From Arachis hypogaea (Eukaryota; Streptophyta; Magnoliopsida; Fabales; Fabaceae), in NCBI RefSeq assembly GCF_003086295.3, contig NC_092040.1, positions 56,461,559-56,525,558 of the forward strand: a DNA stretch of 64,000 bases, read 5' to 3'. The notes below the pieces were generated by a model, which saw only the letters and a program-made list of their open reading frames with translations, was not told where the DNA came from and did no database searches. The translations under genes and the position numbers were made by a program. Positions 33,163 to 42,735 of the stretch are shown here, in pieces (the first letter of the stretch is position 1; each line of letters opens with the position of its first letter).

Positions 33163-34287
33163 ATGGCATCCAAGGCCGGAGAAACCTCTAGAAAGAGGAA
33201 AGGGAAGGCAAAAGCTTCCACCTCCGAGTCATGGGAGATGGATAGGTTCATCTCAAGGGTGCATCAAGACCACTTCTATGAAGTTGTGGCCTTGAAGAAG
33301 GTGATCCCCGAGGTCCCCTTTTCACTCAAAAAGGGTGAATATCCGGAGATCCGACATGAGATCCGAAGAAGAGGTTGGGAAGTTCTTACCAACGCCATTC
33401 AACAAGTCGGAATCTTGATGGTTCAAGAGTTCTATGCCAATGCATGGATCACCAAGAACCATGACCAAAGTGTGAATCCGAATCCAAAGAATTATCTTAC
33501 TATGGTTCGGGGGAAATACTTGGATTTTAGTCCGGAAAGTGTGAGGGTGGCGTTCAACTTGCCTATGATGCAAGGAGATGAGCATCCTTACACTAGAAGG
33601 GTCAACTTTGATCAAAGGTTGGACCAAGTCCTCACAGTCATATGTGAAGAGGGCGCCCAATGGAAGCAAGATTCAAGGGGAAAGCCGGTCCAATTGAGAA
33701 GGCATGACCTCAAGCCCGTGGCTACAGGATGGTTAGAGTTCATACAACGCTCAATCATTCCCACTAGCAACCGGTCTGAAGTTACCATAGACCGGGCTAT
33801 CATGATCCATAGCATCATGATTGGAGAAGAAATAGAGGTTCATGAGGTTATAGCCCAAGAACTCTATAAGGTGGCGGACAAGTCCTCTACCTTGGCAAGG
33901 TTAGCCTTTCCTCATCTCATTTGTCACCTCTGTTATTCAGTGGGAGTTGACATAGAGGGAGACACCCCCATTGAGGAGGACAAGCCCATCACTAAGAAGA
34001 GGATGGAGCACACAAGAGATCCCACTCATCATGAGATCCCTGAGATTCCTCAAGGGATGCACTTTCCTCCACAAAACTATTGGGAGCAACTAAACACCTC
34101 CCTAGGAGAATTGAGTTCCAACATGGGACAACTAAGGGTGGAGCATCAAGAACACTCCATCATCCTTCATGAGATTAGAGAAGATCAAAGAATCATGAGG
34201 GAGGAGCAACAAAGACAAGGAAGAGACATTGAGGAGCTCAAGCACTCCATAGGATCTTCAAGAGCAAGGAAGAGCCGCCATCACTAA
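33163..34287 (+). CDS. Putative plant transposon protein of element A
   Basis: Intact frame of 374 residues. The start is basic (MASKAGETSRKRKGK), which could be a nuclear localisation signal. Residues about 25-270 match in character the 'putative plant transposon protein' domain found beside Athila-type elements (phrases EFYANAWITKN, GKYLDFSPESVRVAFN, SNRSEVTIDRAIMIHSIM). Residues about 300-365 are a coiled coil (QLRVEHQEHS, REEQQRQGRDIEELK). There is no membrane segment or signal peptide, so it is not an obvious envelope protein although it occupies that place. Function unknown. A broken homologue is at 53783-54619 in element B. Confidence 0.85.
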   Translation: MASKAGETSRKRKGKAKASTSESWEMDRFISRVHQDHFYEVVALKKVIPEVPFSLKKGEYPEIRHEIRRRGWEVLTNAIQQVGILMVQEFYANAWITKNHDQSVNPNPKNYLTMVRGKYLDFSPESVRVAFNLPMMQGDEHPYTRRVNFDQRLDQVLTVICEEGAQWKQDSRGKPVQLRRHDLKPVATGWLEFIQRSIIPTSNRSEVTIDRAIMIHSIMIGEEIEVHEVIAQELYKVADKSSTLARLAFPHLICHLCYSVGVDIEGDTPIEEDKPITKKRMEHTRDPTHHEIPEIPQGMHFPPQNYWEQLNTSLGELSSNMGQLRVEHQEHSIILHEIREDQRIMREEQQRQGRDIEELKHSIGSSRARKSRHH

Positions 34288-34871
34288 GGTGGACCCGTTC
34301 CTTGATTTCCTTGTTCTTTATTCTTCTGTTTTTCGAATTTTATGCTTATGTTTATCCATGTTTGTGTCTTGTGATCATTAGTGTCTTAGTGTCTATGCCT
34401 TAAAGTTATGAATGTCCTATGAATCCATCACCTTTCTTGAATAAAAATGTGTTTAATTGAAAAAGGAAGAATTGCATGAATTTTGAATTTTATAACAGTT
34501 TAATTATTTTGATGTGGTGGCAATATTTTTGTTCTCTGAATGTATGCTTAAACAGTGCATATGTATCTTGAATTTGTGGTTCATGAATGTTGGCTCTTGA
34601 AAGAATGATGAAAAAGGAGACATGTTACTGAGGATCTGAAAAATCATTAAAATGATTCTTGAAGCAAGAAAAAGCTATTCAAAAAAAAAAAAGAGAAAAA
34701 TCGAAAAAAAAAGAGAAAAATCGAAAAAAAAAACGAAAAAAAATATATATAGAGAAATAAAGAGTTGTGATCCAAGGCAAATAAGAGTGTGCTTAAGAAC
34801 CCTGGACACCTCTAATTGGGGACTTTAGCAAAGCTGAGTCACAATCTGAAAAGGTTCACCCAATTATGTGT

Positions 34872-34928
34872 CTGTGGCATGTATGTATCCGGTGGTAATA
34901 CTGGAAGACAGAGTGCTTTGGGCCACAG
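34872..34928 (+). other. H3 stem-loop, element A
   Basis: Inner stem TCCGG/CTGGA (34888-34892 with 34901-34905) over loop TGGTAATA; outer stem CTGTGGC/GCCACAG (34872-34878 with 34922-34928). Elements 1 and 2 have TCAAG/CTTGA over the same loop. Confidence 0.6.
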
Positions 34929-35172
34929 CCAAGACTCAATAAGTAGCTATGTTCAAGAATCATCATACTTTACTAAGAGAATCATTAACACTATCTGGAC
35001 TCTGAGTTCCTAAAGAAGCCAATCATTCTGAATTTCAAAGGATAGAGTGAGATGCCAAAACTATTCAGAGGCAAAAAGTTAAAAGCCCCGCTCATCTGAT
35101 TAATACTGATCTTCGCAGATGTTTTTGGAATTCATTGCATATTCTCTTCTTTTTATCTTATTTGATTTTCAG

Positions 35173-35209
35173 TTGCTTGAGGACAAGCAACAATTTAAGT
35201 TTGGTGTTG
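35173..35209 (+). other. Hairpin H2 plus PPT-like motif before the 3' LTR of element A
   Basis: TTGCTTGAGGACAAGCAA (perfect 7-bp stem, loop AGGA), then CAATTTAAGTTTGGTGTTG, directly followed by the LTR. Confidence 0.65.
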
Positions 35210-36939
35210 TGATGAGTGGATAATTTGTATACTTTTTGGCATTGTTTTTAGTATGTTTTTGTTATGATCTAGTTAGTTTTTAGTATATTTTTATTAGTTT
35301 TTAGTTAAAATTCACTTCTCTGGACTTTACTATGAGTTTGTGTGTTTTTCTGTGATTTCAGGTATTTTCTGGCTGAAATTGAGGGACCTGAGCAAAAATC
35401 TGATTCAGAGACCAAAAAGGACTGCAGATGCTGTTGGATTCTGACCTCCCTGCACTCGAAGTGGATTTTCTGGAGCTACAGAAGCCCAATTGGCGCGCTC
35501 TCAACGGCGTTGGAAAGTAGACATCCTGGGCTTTCCAGCAATATATGATAGTCCATACTTTGCCCAAGATTTGATGGCCCAAACCGGCGTTCAAAGTCAC
35601 CTCAAGAAATCCCAGCGTTAAACGCTGGAACTGGCACCCAAATGGGAGTTAAACGCCCAAACTGGCACTAAAGCTGGCGTTTAACTCCAAGAGGAGTCTC
35701 TGCACGAAATTTGCTTCATTGCTCAGCCCAAGCACACACCAAGTGGGCCCGGAAGTGGATTTTTATGTCATTTACTCATTTCTGTACACCTTAGGTTACT
35801 AGTTCTTATAAGTAGGACCTTTTACTATTGTATTAGATGGACTTTGGTAGCTATCTTCGTTTTGTATGCTATCTTAGATCATTGGGAGGCTGGCCATTCG
35901 GCCATGCCTAGACCTCATGCTTATGTATTTTCAACGGTGGAGTTTCTACACACCATAGATTAAGGTGTGGAGCTCTGCTGTACCTCGAGTATTAATGCAA
36001 TTACTATTGTTCTTCCATTCAATTCCGCTTATTCATTGTCCAAGATATCATTTGTTCTTCAACTTGATGAAGGTGATGATTGTCACGAATCATCACCATT
36101 CTCACCCATGAACAAAGTGACTGACAACCACTCTTGTTCTACAAGCAACTAAGGCCATAGTGAATATCTCTTGGATTCCTGATTGCACGATGCATGGTTG
36201 ATCGCCTGACAACCGAGTGCTCGCCTGACAAACGAGCCAACCATTCCGTGAGATCAGAGTCTTCGTGGTATAGGCGAGAACTGATGGCAGCATTCAAGAG
36301 AATCCGGAAGGTCTAACCTTGTCTGTGGTATTCTGAGTAGGATTCAATGACTGAATGACTGTGACGTGCTTCAAACTCCTGAGGGCGGGGCGTTAGTGAC
36401 AGACGCAAAAGAATCACTGGATTCTATTCCGGCCTGATTGAGAACCGACAGATGAATTCCGCTATGCTGTGACAGAGCATATGCAATCGCTTTCACTGAG
36501 AGGATGGGAGGTAGCCACTGACAACGGTGAAACCCTTGCTTAAGCTTGCCATGGAAAGGAGTAAGAAGGATTGGATGAAGACAGTAGGAGAGCAGAGAGA
36601 CGGAAGGGAAGGCATCTTCATGCGCTTATCTGAAGTTCCTACCAATGAATTACATAAGTATCTCTATCTTTACCTTTGTGTTAATTTCGTTCATCACCAT
36701 TACTACTTGAGTTTGCCTGACTAAGATTTACAAGATGACCATAGCTTGCTTCAATACTAACAATCTCCGTGGGATCGACCCTTACTCGCGTAAGGTTTAT
36801 TACTTGGACGACCCAGTGCACTTGCTGGTTAGTTGTGCGAAGTTGTGTAATGCCATGGTATTGAGCTACCACGTTGTTGGAGCCATTACTGGGGATTATG
36901 AGAGTTGTGAAAAAGTATTGTTCACAATTTCGCGCACCA
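35210..36939 (+). repeat. Element A 3' LTR
   Basis: Same length as the 5' LTR. Differences seen by eye include the seventh base group (GAGTGG for GAGCGG) and about nine other substitutions; no indels. Confidence 0.95.
35806..35815 (+). promoter_or_regulatory. TATA box, element A 3' LTR
   Basis: TTATAAGTAG at the same LTR offset as in the 5' copy. From here a readthrough transcript would run into the antisense side of the TNP1-like gene. Confidence 0.45.
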
Positions 36940-39900
36940 TTCACCCATAGATATGGAACCACCAGTATGCATGGAACTTCCAGCATTTGATGCTCGATTC
37001 ACAGTATTTGCTGCTGACCAGTTCTTAAATTTCGAATCTGTAGCAAAATAATGTAATAGTTGACGCCAAACGGGTTCAGGAATATATTTTGGTACATGGT
37101 TAGGGTCTTTTGAATAATTGCGTCTCTCCTGATTCATCAATGATCTTAATCGATCACTCCCTTTAATCTCAAAAATTTGACGAATTCTTGCATTGTGTTG
37201 AGGTTCCCACATACAATTTTTTCTATAAAAGAAAACAAACATATACATTGAATTACCCACTATGTATAATATCAAAATAACAAAAAAATGATAATAAATA
37301 CTTACTTTAAATTCAGTAAACCACAAATCTCACATTTGCTCACTAGCATGTCTCCAGGAAGGGTAGAATTCTGAAAATTTGCTTTTAATGGCATTTGTTA
37401 CATGACGAACAGTAGTACATGGATTAAACCTATAAGAAGTTCAAATAATGAGTAATTACACATGTATTCACAATAAAAACAATATAGAGAGAATGTTAAA
37501 ACAGAAAACTGATTGTTGTACTTACTCATTGCCAAAAGGCTCTATTTTCAAGAGCCCTTCTTGAGTGACAAGTTCACCTTCTTGAGCAAGAGATTCATTG
37601 TGATGATTTTCATCCGATGAGTGAGCATGATGTAAATTTTGTTCATTATTAGGAGCATTATCAAATGACTGAGGTTGGATAGGTGAACAGTATGGTGATT
37701 CAGCTGGTGATGGTGATGGTGATGGTGTATGATCGGCATGGGAAGATAGTAAATTTCTCTTGAATTTTTGTGGTGGCTGGGAAGAAGAGGGTGGTAATGC
37801 TGAAGGCTTTTTAGATACATGTGAAGGAACTGGAGCTCGTAATTTTGTAGGCTTAGAGTGTGAAAACTTAGTTTTGTGTGCACTAATCACCTTTTTATTA
37901 CCAGTCTTTTATACTTTAATTGACAAGTGTTTTTTATTTTTTTTAGAACCTGACATCTAAAACAACAAACATTTATTTGATTAGTAAGACATTGCAGTTA
38001 AATTTTAGTAACATGTACATCATCAAAAGAATTAAAAAAATAACAACGTAAAATAATACTTAACTGCCAAAATAATCAACTAGGAGGTAAGATAAAGTGC
38101 TACTATGCTTTAGTACTAAACTACTAATATATATGTACACATGAGCATTTTAAAAAATTCATAACAAGGATAATACTATATGTGTGAAAGGGGCAGATTA
38201 TGTGAAAGGTGAAAATAGAAAATACTAGTAATTACATTATAGTTAGTAGTAGATCCTACACAAACCTGAACACGTGCTAGAACATCGCTACTGTTATCCA
38301 TGGCTACAGTGGATGATTCTATTCAATCTACAAGAAGGAAAATTTATACTTATGGAGAAGCCTTATATAATCTGTTTATAATATCTATTATCTACTGTAT
38401 AATAATGAGCCATCACCACATGTAATATCTGTAAATTGAATTCTTTAACAATCTTGGGACCATGTGCAACTCATATAACTCATCACCCCAGAAAATAAAA
38501 AAGAAGAAATAGCATGGCTTTTGATTAACATAAAACGTTGAGAATGCTAAAAAAAGGGTCATAAATTGATAATAATTATAAACATTTTGATTGGACTATA
38601 TACTAAGTATTTCTTAATCAATAATAGCTGAAGGCACGGAACCTATATATAAAATAAGAGTAATTAATTAGTATATAGAGAATTGGTAGCATCTGCATAT
38701 TATCAGTGGAATCTAAGCGCCATAATAGTGATATACACATATATGAAAAATATGCATTTTTTCTTTAAGATAATAGCAATCAATAAGAATAAACAAAATT
38801 TATGTCGGCATACATATACATATACACATATATTATATGCAGAAAAGGGAGCAGACCAAGCTAAGTTACCAGCAATTCCATATAGTGCCATTTAATTAAA
38901 AAGTAGAAAATCAAATATCAGTTGTGTTTGGCGTGCAACAGAGTGAAAGCGAAACAGATTAACTAATGAAGAAAAAACTTACTCTACAACTCACTGCGTG
39001 CAAGGTTCCCCCAAGAAGCATATGGAAGTGGGAGATAATATAAATAGAGATAATATAATAATATAATTGGTAAGTATGAAATTAATAATTTAAATTATCT
39101 CCCTTTTTATTTTTCTCTTATCTAATAATTTTTTTTAGTTCTTTCGTATCCTATTAATTCTTTCTTATTCAATTTCTTTCTTTTTATAGGAGCATTTTCT
39201 TAATTCAATTTTTTTCTTCATTTAGTAGCATTTTGAATATTATGCTAATAGTACAAAATGTCATCAAATCACATTCATAGCACATCTGAACCTCGGTGGC
39301 TTCAAGTTACAATATCAAACTAAATTATATATAAATTAATTATGACCTATTTATAAGTTTTTTAGTTTTCTACCATTATGGATACTAGACTAGTAATTAC
39401 AACTTGTTTTCAAAATGAAAGAAATTAGACCTTTGGTTCAGCCACCAACCTACTTGACATTCTAAATTCAATGAAGTATTGAGTATTGATTATTGTAACT
39501 CAAATTAGGAATACGAAAATGATATACAGTTAGAATGCTAACAATTTAAAATCATTTATCATATCATCATATCTATTTTTAGAGAAATCTGATCACACAC
39601 AAACACTTCATCATCATTCACACTCTTTCATTTACTTAAACACTACCATTACCACACACAAATACTTCATTATCATTATGTATCAAAACAATCTACATAA
39701 GGTAGGCTAAAAAATATATCCTTATATATCAAAACTATAGTAAATCTCATAAAACATCATAGAAACTATGTTTGAAAACCAGACCACAGGCACCACTTCT
39801 ACAATTTCTATTAATTATTTGTTATGTTTTGCCTATAAACACTTCTACAAGTAAAAAACACACTAAATCATAAAACAACAACAAATTAAAGAATCAGATT

Positions 39901-40499
39901 CCAAAATGAAAGAACATATAATAATATCTTATTGTTTGAAACAAGATAAATGGTATGAACATGCATATTCTCAAAGCTGTTAAAAACTTCTTTTCTATTT
40001 ATATGCCTTTTAGCTTACTCAAAATAAAACCACATCCTGGGTACTATCAATTCCACCCCCATGATTGGAAAGGTAAGTTTTTTTTCTATTCTATTCACAT
40101 ACACAAATGTATATCAAGAGCTGATTGATCATATTCCTCAAGCATAATTTTATAGATTTTAATTTTAGTCCATGTTTTTATATTTGCAGTATTGTTGCAT
40201 GATTTTGAGAATCAATGTTGACTGCAATGCTTGCTACCGAAAATTAAGGAGAATTATTCTAAGGATGAAAGGTAAAAGGATTGTACTAATTAAAGGAAAA
40301 ATTGACATTAACAACAGGAAAAATATGCATAAATAAAGGAAAAAAAAACCCAACTCAAGCTGTGGGATGCACAAAAATTAGCAATGAAGAAAGGAAATTA
40401 ACAATAAACAATGAAGAAAGGAAATTAACAATGAAGAAAGGAAATTTTTGATAAACAAAGCTGAGTAACAATCACTACTCATAAAAATTAGAACCTGGT

Positions 40500-40880
40500 A
40501 GTGGCAGAGCACGCAAAGAGAGAAGAAGAAAACAAGGGCAATCCAGCGAAGCTAGAGGGTGGAGGTCGCCTCAGGTGTGGTGTATGAGGCTGGCGGGGGT
40601 TCGGGTTCTGAGACCGGTGGAGGCGCCCACATGCAGGAGGCAGAGCAGTTGTTCGCGATTGAAAGTTGTTACCTGAAGCACGAGTCACGATGGTGGAGGT
40701 GGTCTGAGGTGCGGGATTGGAGGCTGGAATGGTGGATGTCTGAGACCAGAGGTTTGAAGGCCTGAGAGTGTGAGGGTTGTAGCGGCGAGCGCGAAGCACC
40801 AGCGGCGACCACAGACGGGAGGCAGAGCACGCAGAAGGAGCGCGAAGCACGAGCGGGGGAGCACGGAGTAGGAGGGAGGA
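40500..40880. other. GC-rich island of unknown origin
   Basis: About 380 bases rich in GGAGG, GGCGAGCGCGAAGCACGAGCG and similar, in strongly AT-rich DNA. Open frames exist on both strands (up to 153 codons on the minus strand) but none looks like a known protein. It could be a CpG-rich promoter, a captured host exon, or a foreign insertion. Confidence 0.35.
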
Positions 40881-41339
40881 GATCAAGAACGTAACTGACC
40901 TTGAAGCAAAAATTGAGAGTTCTGATAAAGAAAGTTGGATTTTTGACAAGGTAACCTAGATGTGATACATGGGAGAAGGCACTCAAAAACTAAAATCCCC
41001 TGAAACTAAAAGGTGGTTCTGAGTAAAGTTTTAATTTTTTGGCACAAAATAAATTAGTGACTTTGAATAACTATATATAACAAATTTTAAAATTAAAATT
41101 ATATCTAATTTTCACTAACAAATTAAACATGAATAAGATTACGACGAAAATATATTCAATAAGTTATGAAATATTGTTATCTAAAAATAGATATTTAAAA
41201 AAATTATATTTAATATTAATTTTAAAATGTTTAAATTAAATTATATTTTTTAATTTTTGTTATATAATAATATTTAAAGATAAATATTTAACAAAATCAA
41301 ATTTTGAAATTAAATATCTCTTTTACAGTAATAGATAAG

Positions 41340-41545
41340 ATAAATAAGATAAGATAACTGTCTCGAATTATATAAAGGAAAGCCAGAGATTCTTCAGTTA
41401 CGTTCTTCATTCCACACACATATACTTCATAAATCCATTCTTACTTGAGCATCGGAGTGTCCTTGTCAAGTACCCACCCCGTCATTTCAGTCAGACAATC
41501 CAACACTCATAAGTCCCTAATCCATCTTACAACGCGTACCAGAGA
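41340..41545 (+). mobile_element. LTR remnant
   Basis: AGATAAGATAA repeats, a TATATAAAGG box (about 41370), then ACTTGAGCATCGGAGTGTCC and a C-rich stretch parallel the order in the LTR at 1-501. Borders are unclear. Confidence 0.4.
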
Positions 41546-42735
41546 CTCTTAAATAAGTAATTTTTCTCTAGTTTCTTTATAGTATTTATATAATTCTTAT
41601 ATGCGTGACACAATTTATTTTTTCATATTTTTTAAAATGTTAACGGATAGAACATTTTTTAAATTTTAATAAAAAAATTGAAAAAAAAACTTTTAAGTGG
41701 TCAACATTTTTTTAATGTTTTAATCTTATATTTATAAAATAATACTATTTACTATCTAATTTTTGTATTTTTTATATTAAACAGAAATTTTAATTCTCTA
41801 ATATTCTCCATTAAATTAATGTCAAATATAAATTTGTGTCTAAACAAAACTTTATCCCGATGATGAATTGATTCATATATACATAACGTATTAGTTATAT
41901 CGTTTTCTTCTTCTCAGCATCACTTTATAGATGCTTTATGTTTGTATTTGAAAATCTATATGTGATAAATATTATCTCAAAAAGCTTCATGATTAATTTA
42001 ACCAGTAAATTTTTAGATTAAATTTAAAGGTTCATGAAAAATCTCTACTTATTAAAACGATTTAATTATATGCATCTCGATGTTACGGTGATGCTAGTTA
42101 TATTATTGTCATACAAAAAACTTTACTAAGATATATATTTTGCAAACAAAGGGAACATATATAAAAGTTTTCATAGATCAAAATTATTATATGGTTTGGT
42201 TATAAATGCTATAAGAAATCAAAATTCAATTTTTTTTGTGTATATATATACTAGTATTATTTTTATTTTTTATTGAGTTAAAAAAATATTTTTTATTTTT
42301 ATTTTTATGTATTAGTATTCATTTTGAGTGTAATAATTATGAACTAATATATGATGGTAACTAACTGCGATTGAAGAGAAGATAGAAAGAGAATAAAAAA
42401 AGGAGGAATAAAGGGAATAAAAAATAACTAACTAGTATTATTTTAAAATAATATTTAATTTTTTGTCATTATGTATGAGACATGCAATGAGTTTCGAACC
42501 CATGTCTTCTTAATAGGCAAGGATAAGGAATGCCACCATGCTAGTGTATTCATTTTTAAAATTTATGTGCTAATTATTCTATATATTATATATAAACACA
42601 ACTGAATTATTTTATATTTATTTAATTTAATTTTAGTTTTATACTCAATTTTTTTTAATTCTTTAGAATTTATAGAATTTTAGTTTTATACTCAATTATT
42701 GATTATGAAAATTATTATATACTTTATATGTAGAT

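Larger units (their letters stand above)
34288..35209 (+). other. Element A non-coding 3' region
   Basis: No gene. It contains an A-rich stretch of GAGAAAAATCGAAAA units (about 34681-34748), the H3 stem-loop (34872-34928), and the H2 module (35173-35209). Confidence 0.7.
26415..36939 (+). mobile_element. Element A: complete young Ty3/gypsy (Athila-type) retrotransposon lacking pol
   Basis: Two 1730-bp LTRs differ by eye at about ten sites, and the element is flanked by TTCAC (26410-26414 and 36940-36944). Order: 5' LTR, triplicated primer site, leader with palindrome cluster, gag-protease gene, hairpin H1, second palindrome cluster, H2 module, 374-codon gene, H3, H2 module, 3' LTR. No reverse transcriptase, RNase H or integrase motif is found in 7 kb of internal sequence. 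Both genes are intact. It is inserted in the same orientation as element B and opposite to the TNP1-like gene. The LTRs resemble an abundant peanut gypsy family (FIDEL-like is my guess). Confidence 0.93.
25575..38301 (-). pseudogene. CACTA TNP1-like gene (Transposase_24 / Ptta type), interrupted by element A
   Basis: Exons read on the minus strand: 38301-38266 (MDNSSDVLARVQ), 37956-37526, 37429-37306, 37222-36940 continuing at 26414-26395 across element A, one ending at 26193, and 26078-25575. GT/AG borders such as GTAAGT are present. The product has a P/S/H-rich N-terminal part, then the conserved block with 'RASNAGSS' and, after the insertion, 'EVYTKCHTKKD' and 'DERSEKV', typical of plant Ptta/En-Spm proteins. 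A C-terminal coiled coil follows (residues rich in K, E, Q), ending in an acidic tail. Damage: in-frame TAA at 37909-37911, TGA at 37330-37332, and the 10.5-kb insertion in an exon. TNP1/TNPA-type proteins bind subterminal repeats. Confidence 0.75.
38302..42735. other. CACTA divergent intergenic region
   Basis: Between the start codons of the TNP1-like (minus) and TNP2-like (plus) genes. It is AT-rich except for a GC-rich island at 40500-40880. Three tandem copies of AATGAAGAAAGGAAATTAAC lie at about 40383-40450, and an LTR remnant lies at about 41340-41545. I see no intact gene; the region should hold both promoters. Confidence 0.5.

Noticed and set aside
33163..34287. Envelope-like protein
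   Set aside because: Place after gag-protease is env-like, but there is no signal peptide or membrane segment; the domain is of the plant transposon protein kind.
28145..35209. Reverse transcriptase, RNase H or integrase of element A
   Set aside because: No YxDD-type, RNase H or HHCC/DDE stretches in any frame of the internal region; likewise absent in B, C, 1 and 2.
40488..40949. 153-codon minus-strand frame
   Set aside because: R/S/P/L-rich by-product of the GC-rich island; no domain, no matching splice sites.
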